From Dicaeum eximium (lineage: Eukaryota; Chordata; Aves; Passeriformes; Dicaeidae), in assembly GCA_013396995.1 (NCBI GenBank), contig VWZP01004604.1, forward strand, positions 340,001 to 404,000: a DNA stretch of 64,000 nt, given 5' to 3'. How positions within the stretch are numbered: the stretch's first letter is position 1; each line of letters starts with the position of its first letter. A program made the position numbers and the translations under genes. The notes under the pieces were generated by a model that was not told the DNA's origin, searched no databases, and was given only the letters and a program-made list of their open reading frames with translations. Shown here in pieces: positions 1-12,690 of this stretch.

Positions 1-426
1 ATTCTTTCTTACACCCTCAACTATCGACAACCAGCTCTGAGGAAGTGCTTATAAAAAGCTTTGGTTTTCCCTATCTTCTATATTTTCACCTTGATTTTCT
101 ACACAAGTAAACAAACAAGGCCTGGTGTATTAAGAATATCTCAACAATACCTAGGACAGGGCCAGGGGGATTTTGTGCCCTGCACTGCAGAAGAATGATC
201 AAAACAAATCTCAAAATCTATCTAGATTCGAAAATCCTCTGATCTCTGCACGTATCATTTGCCAGAAAACCAGAGCCCTCTCCCTTCTCCAAAAAAAAAA
301 CCCAATCAACCATCAGGAAACAAGAGAGAAGCATGAAGAAGCTGAAGGAGTAAAGACACATCTGACCCAGTTCCATCAGTTCATTCCTACAACCAATTTC
401 TGATAATCCATCATGCAGATATCAAA

Positions 427-446
427 TTATATATATATATATATAT
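427..446. repeat. (AT)n microsatellite
   Basis: About ten AT dinucleotides in a row. Confidence 0.95.
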
Positions 447-2186
447 CTAATTCTGAGGAAGGACAGCATGTAATACATGAATATAATTACTGCTACTGGC
501 CCAACAAAGTCATAGGTAAACTCTGACTTGCTTGAATAAAGAAAAAAATTCATTTTTCATGTCTGTAGCCATCCCTACCAGCCTTGAGACCCCAGCTTCA
601 AGTCCTGCAATGTCCAAGGCATTACTCAACCATAGATAAGTAAGCAGATGAGATCAGCAACTCAAAGACATTCAATGACCCCACTTTAAAATGCCACATA
701 AAAGGGCCTGGGAAACCCTTCTCCCCTTCAACAGTGTAGTGAAAAATACCCTCAATGCCCATATAAGTACAAGGGAATAAGATGCATCGAGCTAGGTAAA
801 ACAGAATACACAATTTTTAAACACAAAAGCATATTTATAAAAAGAAGAATTTATATTTTCAGAGTGAAGGCAGGGAAGAGGAACTAGGCAGAATAGGATA
901 GAGGAAAAAAAAAAAAGAAAAAACAGAAAGAAATCTGAAGATTTAAAAGAATGCACAAAGCCAGAATGCTAAAAGATCCACTCAACTTGCTGGGTTCTTA
1001 CCCCTTCAGGCAAAAATGAAGTACATCTTCCTTCAGTAGCAGCTGTAGACTTACAAACTTATTTAAGATTGAGCAAAAAGGAACTTCCTCTGAGCAGTGA
1101 GTACTTAAAAAAGTGAATGGGTTAAATACAGCTCGAGGAGGGTGCCAAAGATGGAATTAGTGAGGATGATTTGTAATGTGGGTGGAAGGAGAGGATGAAA
1201 ATTGCAGGTAAAGGGAAGTGACAGACCATGAATCAGAGACCAGCAGAGGATACAGAAAAGCTTAGGTCTGGGGACTTCAGAGAGTAAATGGAAAAAGCAA
1301 TAACTCTTCAGAAATGAAAGTTGGAAACCTGGGAACAACTTTCTACATATAATGATACCTGATTTATGAGGAATTAAATATTCTGAGTTTTAAATTTCTT
1401 TTTAATTTTAAAATGTTAAAAATCAAAGCCCGAATTTCTGGCATGGGTAGAATTTCCGATTTTACACAAATGCCTTAAAATTATCAGAAATTCCACCTCT
1501 AAAAGTCCACCTACTACACTATTGTCATCAACTAACGCACACATTGTTCGTCTTACTAACTAAAGAAGTAAAAAACTCATCCATCCATGCAAATAATTTC
1601 TATTTTCTCAAAGCCAGAAGTGTTACATTTTGAATTCTGCACAACATTATTTTTTAATGAGAAGGACAGAATGTTGAAGTCCATACTTACTAGTAAAAAA
1701 ATAAATGCTTCATCTTTTCCTCAAAGAGAGGCACCCCAGCAGACAAGTAAATATTTGTTTTTTCAACTTTGTTACTGACAGGTATTTTGGCTCCTCTTTT
1801 TTTTAGTAGATCAGAGCCAAAGCATTATTCCTCCCACATAAAAAGAGCTTTCAACATTGCTGTCACAAGAACAGTTAAACAATAGCCAGCTCAGTAGATT
1901 ATCCTATATTGTTAGTCTGGTTTGACAGTACAGAAGGACTGAGCTAGGTTTTACAAAAGTCAAGAGCAATACAACAATACTTAAACAAATGGCAAACTAG
2001 TGAATGACAAAAAAAAACTACAAACCAAACCTGGCACACCATATTCTTCCCTAATGCCCTTCCAATCACTTTGATACCTGCACATAAAACGTTTCTGGAC
2101 AATAGTAACAGTACTGTAGTGATGGTTCCATTTCCTTGAACATTCCTATTTAACTCAATTCAGCAAAGACCCCAGCACATCAAACG

Positions 2187-2209
2187 GTGGGAGGGGGGGG
2201 AGGAGGGGA
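2187..2209 (+). repeat. G-rich run with quadruplex potential
   Basis: GGTGGGAGGGGGGGGAGGAGGGG has enough G-runs of three or more, separated by short spacers, to form a G-quadruplex on the plus strand. Confidence 0.6.
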
Positions 2210-3407
2210 CACAGATGGACAGAAAACCCAAACAAAACAAGCAAACAGTCAAACTGAATGAAACAAAAAAAATGTAATTCATTTTTGGGAAAAAAAATAG
2301 AAGAAGCAGTTCCTCCAGGCAACTTTGTCAATTGTAAGTCTGTATTAAGGGCAGAGCTGAAAATGCTTATGCTCTTCCCACTGTGCAATGTTTAAAAGTT
2401 ACTTGTCAAACCCCATGTATGGAAAAGCTTCAGTCTTTGGCAGAAAATCCATCTGAAGCTCTGATATTAATGTAAGGCAATATACCAAAAGGGGAAACTA
2501 ATTCTCAACAGAAAATGAAGGCCCATTAAAAAAAAAACAAAAACAAAACCAAAAAACATTGTTGAGTCAATAAATCAATAACTCAGGAATATTAGATTGA
2601 AAATTGATTTGATCTTAAAGAAAAATACACATATTTTTAATGCTGTTCTTTTGAGATAGGATGGTGTTTTCCTTGTTGGAGGTTTTTTGTCTCCTTCTGT
2701 TGGAGGAAAATTCAAGCTTACAACATTTCTTGTTTAACACAGAGCAACAGCTTGCATTGTTTGGAAAGGAGAGGTTTGTTTGTCTGTTATTAGATAAGAT
2801 TTCAAACCCAGTACCTCCATTTCCAGAAGAGAAATGAAAATCAAATAAATGTGCAGAAAGTATTTTTGAAACACAGCTAAGAAAGCTTCCAAGCTGTACT
2901 ATTTCTTCAATGAGAACCTCTGTAGAGCTAAAGCTTGCAGCGAAACCGATGGTTTCTCACAGGAGAAAGCTTAAACCCAGCTAAAAATATCCACATGCTC
3001 TGTTTTCTTTAACTGAAAATAGTAATCCTCACAACCATAGACATGCAGAAAAGTTGACATTAATACAAGTTCCCAAGGAAGATATTTCATAGATAGATTA
3101 GGGGCTCATCCTTTAACCACCTATGGCACTGATCATTTACAACAACCCAACAAATGCACATGCCCCTTCTGAATTGGATAACCTCCTAGCAAATAAAACA
3201 AATCCAGGAACTCTGAATTCTGTAAGAATTCCCATGGTATTCCATTGCTGCATTAAAAAAACCCCAAACATTTCTTAAGCCATGAAAAAAATGCAGTTAT
3301 ATCAGTCTATCACATGAAGATTTTAAGTCACAACACATCTACTGGAACTCCAGTTAGTAAGTGTTTAAATTTCATAAAGAGCTCCATTTTTAAATGTGGG
3401 ATCTTAC

Positions 3408-3740
3408 CTCAGGAGAGAATTCAGGTGAAGCATCAAGTTTCTGATTGGTTGCTAGAGCTCAGAACAGCAGGGTAGCTTTCCCCCTGGAGCCCTCCATTGC
3501 TGCAAGCTGCACAGTCAGATTCCTCTTCATCCTGCTAATGCTGGGCACAGCCACAGAACTCTACAGGAATCTAGGAGCCAACATCTCGGCTTCTTCTCAT
3601 CCTCTAATGCCCTGATGTCAGCCCTTTTAGAGAGGTTCAGTGATACTGACAGTGAACAGCAACTTTCTCTAACTGCAGACAGCTTTGGGAACTTTAGTTA
3701 GAGTAGCAGGGCAGCTGCTGGAGAAGCAAGTGAGAGCCAG
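3408..3740 (-). other. Possible alternative non-coding first exon
   Basis: On the minus strand a strong splice donor, CCTGAG then GTAAGAT (GT at 3406-3407), ends a block of about 300 bases that is richer in G and C than its surroundings. The block has a CCAAT box 37-50 bases before the donor. It contains short ATG frames (for example one starting MEGSRGKATLLF) that meet a stop codon before the donor, so it could only be a 5' UTR exon. If the CpG island at 8.3-9.5 kb is the COBLL1 promoter, this would be an alternative or second leader exon of that gene. The left end is not defined by sequence. Confidence 0.25.
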
Positions 3741-3762
3741 GTGAGAAGAAAAGAAAGTGCAC

Positions 3763-3793
3763 AATCAGATCTGGTTCATAATCAGATCTGGTT
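3763..3793. repeat. Short direct repeat
   Basis: AATCAGATCTGGTT occurs twice in tandem, three bases apart (3763-3776 and 3780-3793). Confidence 0.85.
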
Positions 3794-5514
3794 TAACTTG
3801 AAAGCATCCATAAAAGAGAACACCTGGCATTCCTTGTATCCACTACATTAACTCAGCAACTCATTATACTGACTCGTTAATTTCTAAAAAAAAAAGAATA
3901 AATATTTAGTTGAGCATGCTAACCTTGTTACAGCTCCAAGGGCTGGCTGGATAATCTGGTATCTGCTGCTCCCCAGCACACATAAAACTGCAACAGTGGC
4001 AGCCCGGAACAGCAGTCAGGCTACAAAAACCAACATGCTCAGAAATTTTTGTGCAAGCTACAGTCGAGATAGTCAGAAATGGTACTGCACTTTATGAAGC
4101 AGACCTATTTAGGTGTTGCCCCATTGCAGGAGAAACAACTTGTTGGTGACTTTAAAGTATTCCTACTCAATTATTTTGTCTGTCAAATGACAGAAGTCCT
4201 GTAAAGACCTTCAGTTGCCTCTGGAATCTAAGGTTTTGGTCCCCTACAAAGGACTCCTTTCTTTTTCCACCCAACACAGATGGGCCTACTCAAAACAAAT
4301 ACTGACCTTCAGGTTTAGATAAACACTGTGGTCCCATTTAAAGTACATTAAAAAAAATCCAGTAACTGCAGAAAGAAAAGAACCTACTTTAAGGTAACAC
4401 CAAATCCCACCTTCCAGTCTCAAGCACTTTTTCCCCTCAAATGCTTTTGATATCTCACTATCTAGCTCTCACTTTTCTTTTTCACAGGATACAAACACAC
4501 TTGGACAAAGCTTGGAAACAACTCTGCTAATCTCTATTTGTGTATTACCCTCCTACGCATTTTTTCTCCCTAGTATCCACATTCCACCCCCTAATGTTTT
4601 CTTGATCTCATTCCCACAGCAACACACTCCAACAGGGAACATTACCAGTAACTATTCCATATGCACCCAGCTATGACTTCAGACTTGACAAAGCTTGAGT
4701 TAACAGCTTTTAAATACAACATTCAGTTAATGGCATCAGTGTCAGTCCACTATTTGAGGTTGCCTTGCTTAAGGCAGATACTTTAACATAACCACCTCAA
4801 CAAGTGTTATGTGTACATTTGGAACTCAGCTGGCAAATTGGCCCCTGGAATGATTAGCATTCAAGTGGCTCCTGATGGGCATCCACCCAAAACGAGCTAA
4901 CTCCGCTTCAAACATCCAGCAAGCTCTACAGTCCCAAATTCTCAAAATTCTTTCCATTTTGTTATTGCTCATTTACTTGTTCTTCATCAGGGTTACAAGG
5001 TGAGAAGAACATGCTAAGTATTATCACGAAGTCCTCAGTCTAAGAAACCAAACATATCTAAGGTAGACCCATAATGGCCTAACCTCTGATCCTAGACAGT
5101 GCTACCACTTAGTAGTGCTTAATGATAAACATGTGTATACAATATACAGAGCAATGGAAACAGCTAATTCACTGCTAGAGAAAACATAGTTTCACCCTTA
5201 CGTAAATTTCACCAAGCTGAGCAAATTCAGCCACCTACCCAAGTCCCCACCCGCACTGTGGGGCTCAGGCACAGAATGCTTGGTTTGAAGCTATAGCTAC
5301 ACTTGCTGTCCCTTCCCACACTCTGCAACAGGAAGGACTTTCATTTATACAGACCTGTGGCTATGTTGTGAGCTGACTCAAATTGAACACTTCAAAGAGA
5401 AGGAAGAGAGCTCAAATCCGTATTCCAAGCTTGACACCAGACATTTGCCAAAATTGCTCCACAGCTGATGTCTCTGTAATGCGATTGAGATGATTTGATA
5501 AAAACTCAGTTACT

Positions 5515-5559
5515 AGAGAAAAGGCAAATTCTTGCAAATGCAAGAGAAAAGGCAAATTC
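5515..5559. repeat. Short direct repeat
   Basis: AGAGAAAAGGCAAATTC occurs at 5515-5531 and again at 5543-5559, eleven bases apart. Confidence 0.85.
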
Positions 5560-5934
5560 CTCGGGTTTTCTGAAAACATTTCTCACTTCCTGAGACAGCC
5601 TTGGAAATAATGTGAAAAAGACTTTTCCCCTGTTCTCCTTATATTTTTCAACTACATCCACTATGCCAAGCAACAGTGAATGGGAACCTGAAGACACACA
5701 GGAGAAGTGTTTCTGGCACTAATCTAACCAAAGCTCTTTGGCCCTGCCCCTCTCCCCACATAACCAGCTCTATCTTCAGGCCCTGGAGAGCAGCTCCATC
5801 TCCTAAGCATGTTTTTATTAGACACACAATGAAAACATTAAAACAAAGGGGGTCTGCTTGGGTAAAGCAGGTCAGAAGTTGTTTTGTATGTAAGCATATA
5901 GCTTTAAATATGATTTACAGGAACAAACAACACA

Positions 5935-5993
5935 AAATTCATTACATTTGTAATGAATTTACAATTGTAAAAAACACTGCAATTGAATTGCAG
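5935..5993. repeat. Cluster of three adjacent inverted repeats
   Basis: Three perfect palindromic structures follow each other in 59 bases. A 12-base arm pair (AAATTCATTACA / TGTAATGAATTT) has a two-base loop at 5935-5960. The 12-base palindrome TTACAATTGTAA is at 5959-5970. An 8-base arm pair (CTGCAATT / AATTGCAG) with a one-base loop is at 5977-5993. Confidence 0.9.
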
Positions 5994-6452
5994 GTGGATC
6001 TCAACATGAAGGTTAGTATTTCAAAGGATATCAATATTACATTTACCAAAATTCACATTTGCTCCAATATTCTAATGGCATATTAAGCCATAATACAGTT
6101 CTTCATGGTAAAATCCTGTGTCAACTACTGACATCTACTTGTAATGTAAAAAAGTATTTACTCCAGGTTATGGGATTGCTGTCCAGCAACAGTAGGAAAA
6201 TTGTGTTCAGAAGGTAGGATACCAACTATAGCCACTCCCTTTATTATTTATAAGTATTAACTCACACATTTTCCTATCATTTCATAAAGCAAATTCAGCT
6301 CTGGGCGAACAGGAGCAGACTTTGTCAACTGGCCTGGCAGGAGCTCTATGCCATAAGTGCTGCTCAGACTCACGGTAAAACAGACGAGCTATAAAACTGC
6401 CTCACTGTCCAGCCAAGTTTCTCCTGCCAGGAGAAGAAACTATGTGTCATGG

Positions 6453-6536
6453 CCAGCCAGTTACTGGGCACACCTCCTATTCATCACAGTCCAAAATACT
6501 CCAGCCAGTTGCTGGGCACACTCTCTAGTCACCATA
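6453..6536. repeat. Two-copy direct repeat, about 48-base period
   Basis: CCAGCCAGTTACTGGGCACA and what follows (6453-6487) recurs in diverged form at 6501-6536 (CCAGCCAGTTGCTGGGCACA). It may be part of an old mobile element, but I cannot name one. Confidence 0.7.
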
Positions 6537-8319
6537 TTAAAAAAAAAAAACAAACCAGCAGAGGCCATTTTCTTAAAAATCTTTTCTTATTTACCTTGTA
6601 TGTACAGAGAGAATAACATGGGCATGTTTCTCACCAAATTCAGACAAATATTTTTATCCACAACTGGTTTTAATAAACAATTTTTCAATTTCAAGCATAA
6701 TCCTGCATGCAAAAAAAAAGATATGACAAGATCCTTTCCCAAAGCTTCCCAGTCTCCATAGATCTGATAACAAAATTCTGTATTAAAGAGCCACCAGTGA
6801 TCAAGTTATATAGGAGTTCCAAGCTTGAACACCAGTGCCTGAAAATTTACAAAACACCACCTTCTTAGCAGTTAGCATAAACAAACTTTCTCAGCTGTTG
6901 AGAGTTACCAACAATTACTCCAGAGAACTTCAAACAGTGATTTAAGAACACATTGCCTGGTAAACAGTTTTCAGCTGCAGATTAACAACACTTTCAACCT
7001 GGCTAGACAAGTTAAGAAGAAATGTAATGCAGTATATTACATCATTTGGTAATACATTTAAAGAAAAATGCTATTTCAACTGAAATTCTTCCCAGATTGC
7101 ACAAATTTTCCTATCATCTCAGAGAGGGAACAGTAACTGCATACTATTCAAAAATGTATCTGTGGTCTATTTTCAGTAAAACTGGGAGTTGTCTTCTTTT
7201 CTGGTATATCCACATTTTTTTCCTCAAATCCAGCATTTCGTGAGCAAATGAGACCACCTTATGGAAGTTAAGCCTGTCAATAAAGAACATTTGTAGCAAG
7301 AAAGGCATGGCAACTTGATTTTCTAAGTACTAAATTTTATGTGAACAGCTGATAAAAGGCCTGAAAATCTCTCTGCAGGGCTAATGCAATGAGCACTACT
7401 GTTAGCTACATGTTTCTCAAAACTGACAAGTCCACGCTGACAGATGCTTGAAGTCACATAAAGGGAACTCAGATGTCAAGCAGCAGCCAAGATTGACGAT
7501 ACCAAACAGCTTTATGGCAGGCAACAGGCCTAGAAGAACTGTCAGAACAGCCAGAGTTTTACTCGTGTCTTTTTGCTTGTTTTTACGCTCCTGCTCACAA
7601 GCAAAACTGAAGACTTTCAAGACGTACTGTTTTTGCCACTCCCTAACCTGGAAAAAAAACCACTATTATGCTACACTCAATCCTTCCAACTCTGCTTAAG
7701 TACAGAGTCTTTAAAATACAGTAATTATCTATACTGTAATTATACCTTCTACACTGATTAACAATATAAAGTCAATTTCTCAACAGCTACATATAAATGT
7801 GGAAGGGTGACAAGGCCTTAAGTGAATAAACACCCCTACATTTATGAGTCTTCCATATTCACTACAGCCATGACTTGAAATTGATTTGATTACTGGTGCA
7901 AATACTAAAATAAATTGGCATCATCTGCACCTGTTTATCATGTAGTCACTTGGTCGGCATTCCAAGTAATCCATTTTTGCAAATAGTATGGAAGCTTCAC
8001 AAGAATGTTCGTTTTGTAAATTGCACCCATCATGTATTTTGTCCATTCTACTTACAGATAACTTCAGCAGTCTTACGAGTATTTTGCTTCACTCTAATTC
8101 CTAGTGAAGCCACTAATTTTCTTCAAACGTACCTGACTAGTTAAGGAAAAATCCTACTCCTCCTCCCCATCTATTACAACTGAGGTAATTTTACTTAGGA
8201 TTTAAAAAATATGTTCTTTAACGTTAGATTTTCTACTGTAAGCAAAATAAAAACAGAGGGGCCTAACACGTAAAAAGAAACAAACCAGCCCTTTTACTAC
8301 TCCAAACAGATGCTGCTTG

Positions 8320-9480
8320 TTTATTTTCTTTTCCCCAGCGTCTGCAGTTCCCAGAGCGGCGAGGAGGGCGCAGCGCTCCCAAACCGCCACCACTCTCACC
8401 CAGAGCTGGAAGTTGACACCGCACACCTAGGGATGCTCCGACCGGCAAGTGCTGACCTGCAGGGATTTGCCAGAGGCGCCGATCCCGGCAGTGCCGTGCC
8501 CCCGGCAGCGCTGCAGTCCGGCAGAGGCACCGGGACGGTAACGCCGGCGGGCGGCTTGCGGCTCGTCCCTGCGGGAACTGCCCGCGGCGCGGGGCGGGCG
8601 CTGCAGCCGCTGCTCGGTCGGGAACGGNNNNNNNNNNNNNNNNNNNNNNNNNNNNNNNNNNNNNNNNNNNNNNNNNNNNNNNNNNNNNNNNNNNNNNNNN
8701 NNNNNNNNNNNNNNNNNNNNNNNNNNNNNNNNNNNNNNNNNNNNNNNNNNNNNNNNNNNNNNNNNNNNNNNNNNNNNNNNNCTGCTCGGGGCGGGCTGAG
8801 GAGGGCGGCACCGCCTCGCCCCCGAGCCCGGGCATTCCCCGCTGTTTACGGCGCGGACACTGGGCGCCTGCCCAGGGCGGCGGTCACGGGCTGCCCCAGG
8901 CTCCTGCCGCTCGCGGAACCACACCTTGGGCGTCGGAGGGAAAACACAGAAGTGAGAAGGGAAAAAAAAAGGCAAAACCGAACTTCGCGGCGAGAAACTT
9001 GAAACGCGGAACCTTCCCGGCTCCGGCAGGCACGGAGACAGAGGTTCCCTGTTCCCGTCCCAGCGCCTCCCTCCCACACACGCGGCTGTCCCTCCAGCTG
9101 CGGCCGGAGTGGGGGCTCCGCTCGGCCCCGGCCGCGGGCTGTCAGCCGCCGGCGGGGGCAGGGCGACTCCTCTCGGCTGGAATTTTCCTCTCCCCGAGCG
9201 AAGCGTCCCGGCGGGCGCCTCGGGCTCAGCCCTTTCCCATTCCAGCCACCAGGGCGCGAGGCGAAATCCCCACAGGTGGGGAGAGCCAGGCGCGGAGCTC
9301 GGGATGCCGAGATAGGGTCCGGACCCTGAGGCAAAGCGTTCCGCCCTGTGCCGTGAGCCCCACCGTGGCACGGGTGACGAGCTCCCGCGGTCAGGAGTGG
9401 TTTCAGGCTGATCTGAAGTGTGCTCGCTGAGCGTGACGGCACCTCAGCTTTTCTGTGCAGTAACAACTGAGCGGATCGGG
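8320..9480. promoter_or_regulatory. CpG island, candidate COBLL1 promoter
   Basis: About 1.2 kb of CpG-rich sequence with GGGCGG-type GC boxes near 8591 and 8789, broken by a 154-base gap. In other amniotes the gene downstream of SLC38A11, on the same strand, is COBLL1, and its 5' end would face this side. That makes the island a plausible COBLL1 promoter, read leftwards. A good minus-strand donor (CTGG then GTGAGAG, GT at 8398-8399) could end its first exon. No COBLL1 coding sequence is visible, so the gene name rests on gene order alone. Confidence 0.5.
8628..8781. other. Assembly gap, 154 N
   Basis: Run of N inside the GC-rich core of the left CpG island. Open frames that cross it are artefacts. 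Confidence 0.99.
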
Positions 9481-12400
9481 CACTAACGCGCTGCGTACCT
9501 GTGCCAGCACAGAGCGCCGTTCCTGCTGTGCTGTGGGACCAGGTGACATTGCCCAGTACATACAGGTCTTCATACAGGTAATATTTTGCCCAGTGTTTAA
9601 CAAAATTTGAAGAATAGGCAACGTCAAAGCATTTATACCTTTCTTTTTTTCTCCTTAAGAAAAAGGTACAACATTGCATTCAAGTATAAAAGTCCTTTTT
9701 CTGACTAGTTTTAAGATTATATATCTGGAAAAATTAATATAATTGACCATTTGGTATCAACATTCATAACACTCGATGTTAATATTCTTCATAGCTAGTG
9801 TATACTGTATGTAGCATTGTAGAGATACTGTACTTACATTTTGCTTCTCCCTCATATGCCCTTCTCATCTGCAGTGTGCTTCTTAAATAAAGATCTTTTT
9901 TCTGCATTTCTGCTTTTTCCCTGAGACTAACCCTGAAGCCACCTGCTTTGACAGACCCTAGAGGTTGTTCACACCCTGAATAACCACATACCATTATCAG
10001 GCACACCCCATTAATCTGTGTATGTTTATTAAACCAAAAAAATTATCACTAGTGAGTCAGATGCATTTTCCACGGTCCAGTTTTCAGAGGGGCAGTGTTC
10101 AATGAATTGATCGTTTAAGAATCTCAGGAACAATTTCATTGAGGACCTTATGTAACTTTTGGACCCTTTTCTCTTTTGACAGTCCACTTTCTACTCTCAC
10201 ACTCTTCAAATTGTTTGGCCACTTCCAAGGTTAGGATGAAGGTTGATAAATTCTTTTCTATGTTCCCACAATCACGGCACAGTAACTTTCTGCATTTGTA
10301 GCATTAGCTTAAGTACAAAAGAATCCTCTGCTTCCAACCAGCTACTTATTGGGCAAAACCATTATGTGACAGCACCTTCTAAACTCTAATAAAACTCCCA
10401 CGCTGCAAAGGTGTGAGATGATTTAACAGTATAATGTTTCAGCTGAAGACCCTGTAGCTGATTGTGTATTACTTAATCACACGTGTTGGTGTCATGTTGT
10501 CATCCCTCCTAATAAACTTTGCATCACCACCAACAGATAAGGAGCTATTGTACCATTCCCTTGATAATCTCATTTGAAAACCAACATATGCTATAGTCTA
10601 ATTCTTTTGGCAAGTATTAATGCCACAAAGATTGCAATCTATTGAAAAGCTCACATGGGCTCATAATAGAAACTCAGCAATGCCAGGCAGAAAAGTTACA
10701 TTAGGGAAATAACCTAAAAAAAATTAGGAGTGGTGACAGTTTCCAATAGAGCCTGGGGGATTGTCTAAAAAAACAGTTCACTGAATAATGCCAATCTCAG
10801 TTTAAGAGGGGAGAGGTTATGCTTATTGTCTTACACTACCACATGTTTTACTCTTATCTCAGTTGTTAACTAAACAGATCTGAAACTGATCACTGGAAAC
10901 ATTGTAGGCTCTAAACTTGAGTGCCTGCAGGCCATGTTTTGCAGTGGCAGTTTTACAACAACTAGACTTAAAATACTTGGGTTTTTGAGGTACTGGAGCC
11001 ATTTCCCTTCGGGGTCTCAGTTTTTAGACACAGATCCTGGACTGCTATGGCAGTTTGTTTCTTTATCAATAGCAAATCAGTTTTGTATTCGAGTTTCAAA
11101 AGATGGTGACAGAATCAAATGCTCTTTTTAAATTTTTCTATTTTTACAAAGTTTCCAACTTCTTCCTGAGCTCAAGACATTGTTCATACAAATCAAACAT
11201 AACTCTCATACACAATTAACAGAAGGCTGCATCAGAGAATACCAAGTTAACACACTATTCATTGTCTCTCCTACTGAACAGCCAAAGGAAAAAAAAAACA
11301 CAACAAAACCTTTAAAGTTCCCTAGATTTTTCAAGCTGATCCATGAAGATATCATTGTAACAATTAATGAAGTGGTAGGTTATTAATTGCACCATTGCAA
11401 TAATGTCATCTTTTGGCCATGGTTTCATGTAAAACAATCATTTATCTGAGGGCATTAATCCATGTGGCAAGCTGCCACCCGCTGCACTTGGTGAATGTAC
11501 TCGGTGCTATTGTATATTTAGTATAAATGTTTGCAGATTAATACCCAGTTCTATTTACTGTTAGCATAACCTTCAAATTTTGCAGGTAGTGAGAGCTGCT
11601 AACTGCAACTGATATTTGAAGGATAACTTCTATCTTAGGTAGAGACATGAAGTTCCAGGTATATTACTAACTATGGGATTTTTTTATTCAAGTTAAATTA
11701 CTAAAACCAAAGCCTTGCCTGTTCTAAAAAAGCAGCAATATCCCATGGCATTTTTCATAACAGTCAGAAGTCATCCTAGATGGCTTCAGTAATTCTGGTT
11801 GCTCTCATCTGTTCAAGAGGTTGCCAGAAATGTGAATACAAATATGTTTGAATGAAAGATGCTGTCGAAATGTAGTGGACAGTATGATTTTCAAAGAGGT
11901 ATGCCCATTATTGCATAAGGTGAAAGCTTTTTGGAGTGTTAAATAGACCACTGGAGCCTTACAATATTTTTCGCTATTGTAAAGGTCTGCTTAGAAGGTC
12001 TTTTAAAATTTCTTACTATATAGCAGGTTATAGTGATATTTTGTGATTTAAGGATGTTACCTGAATGCACTCCTAATGTGGTTCCGTACACTGAAAATCA
12101 TACTGTGTCACACTATAGTAGTTTTGAATATTATTGTGCAAAAAAGGTGTCAGATTGTGCAATTGAAAGGTGTTTTCCTTGTTAAATTACTTTTCTGATG
12201 CATGATTAATACATTAAAAAGCTGAGCTGTTTATTCTATACATTTTATCATGTATAGGAGACGATAAAAATCAAGATTTTCCTTTTATACCCTTTATAGT
12301 ATAAAGATAAAGCAAAGAGATATTATATGTCTTCATTTTGGAAGATTTTAAATCCTAATTTAAATTTATATCTAATTCTTTCTCAGTAGTGAATCAGCCT

Positions 12401-12519
12401 ACGTTTCATCCTGTGGAGCAGCTGCTGTTTCTGTGTTTGCATTCCAGAGCGCGGGTTAGGTTTTGGGAGCGTGCACACACACGCACAGACCTGCTGAAAG
12501 CAGAAAGTTGCTGAGGCAC

Positions 12520-12690
12520 AGGGACAGTCTGGGAGCCCATTTAAACTGTGCACTTCACTGGAGAGCTCTGTTCCCCTGTACACAGCACTGCTGAGGACAC
12601 ACCTCAGATCCTGTGTTCTGTTCTGAGCTATAACAAACACATTGAGGTGCTGGGCCATATCCAGCTTTGGCCTGATAGATGAAGTAGAAA
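12520..12690 (+). mobile_element. Relic of a CR1 LINE (3' part of ORF2)
   Basis: The stretch reading CTGAGGACACACCTCAGATCCTGTGTTCTGTTCTGAG and then CACATTGAGGTGCTGGG.CATATCCAG resembles the end of CR1 ORF2. That region encodes a typical H.E.CV.FW...YKKDIE.LE.VQ pattern. Here the pattern is split over frames with stops (THLRSCVLF, then NKHIEVLGHIQ), so it is long dead. Boundaries are approximate. Confidence 0.5.

Larger units (their letters stand above)
1..3405. other. Non-coding, probably intronic
   Basis: AT-rich with an (AT)n run at 427-446, a poly-purine tract at 901-935 and a G-rich run at 2187-2209. I recognise no exon, RNA gene or mobile element here. Confidence 0.6.
3770..8300. other. 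Non-coding, probably intronic
   Basis: AT-rich sequence with only the short direct and inverted repeats listed separately. Open frames of up to 136 codons have no recognisable domain and are treated as chance. Confidence 0.6.

Noticed and set aside
5676..6086. 136-codon plus-strand open frame
   Set aside because: It runs through the palindrome cluster and has no domain; probably chance.
8263..9679. Several long overlapping frames on both strands
   Set aside because: They arise from high GC content and run through unsequenced bases; they cannot be assigned to COBLL1.
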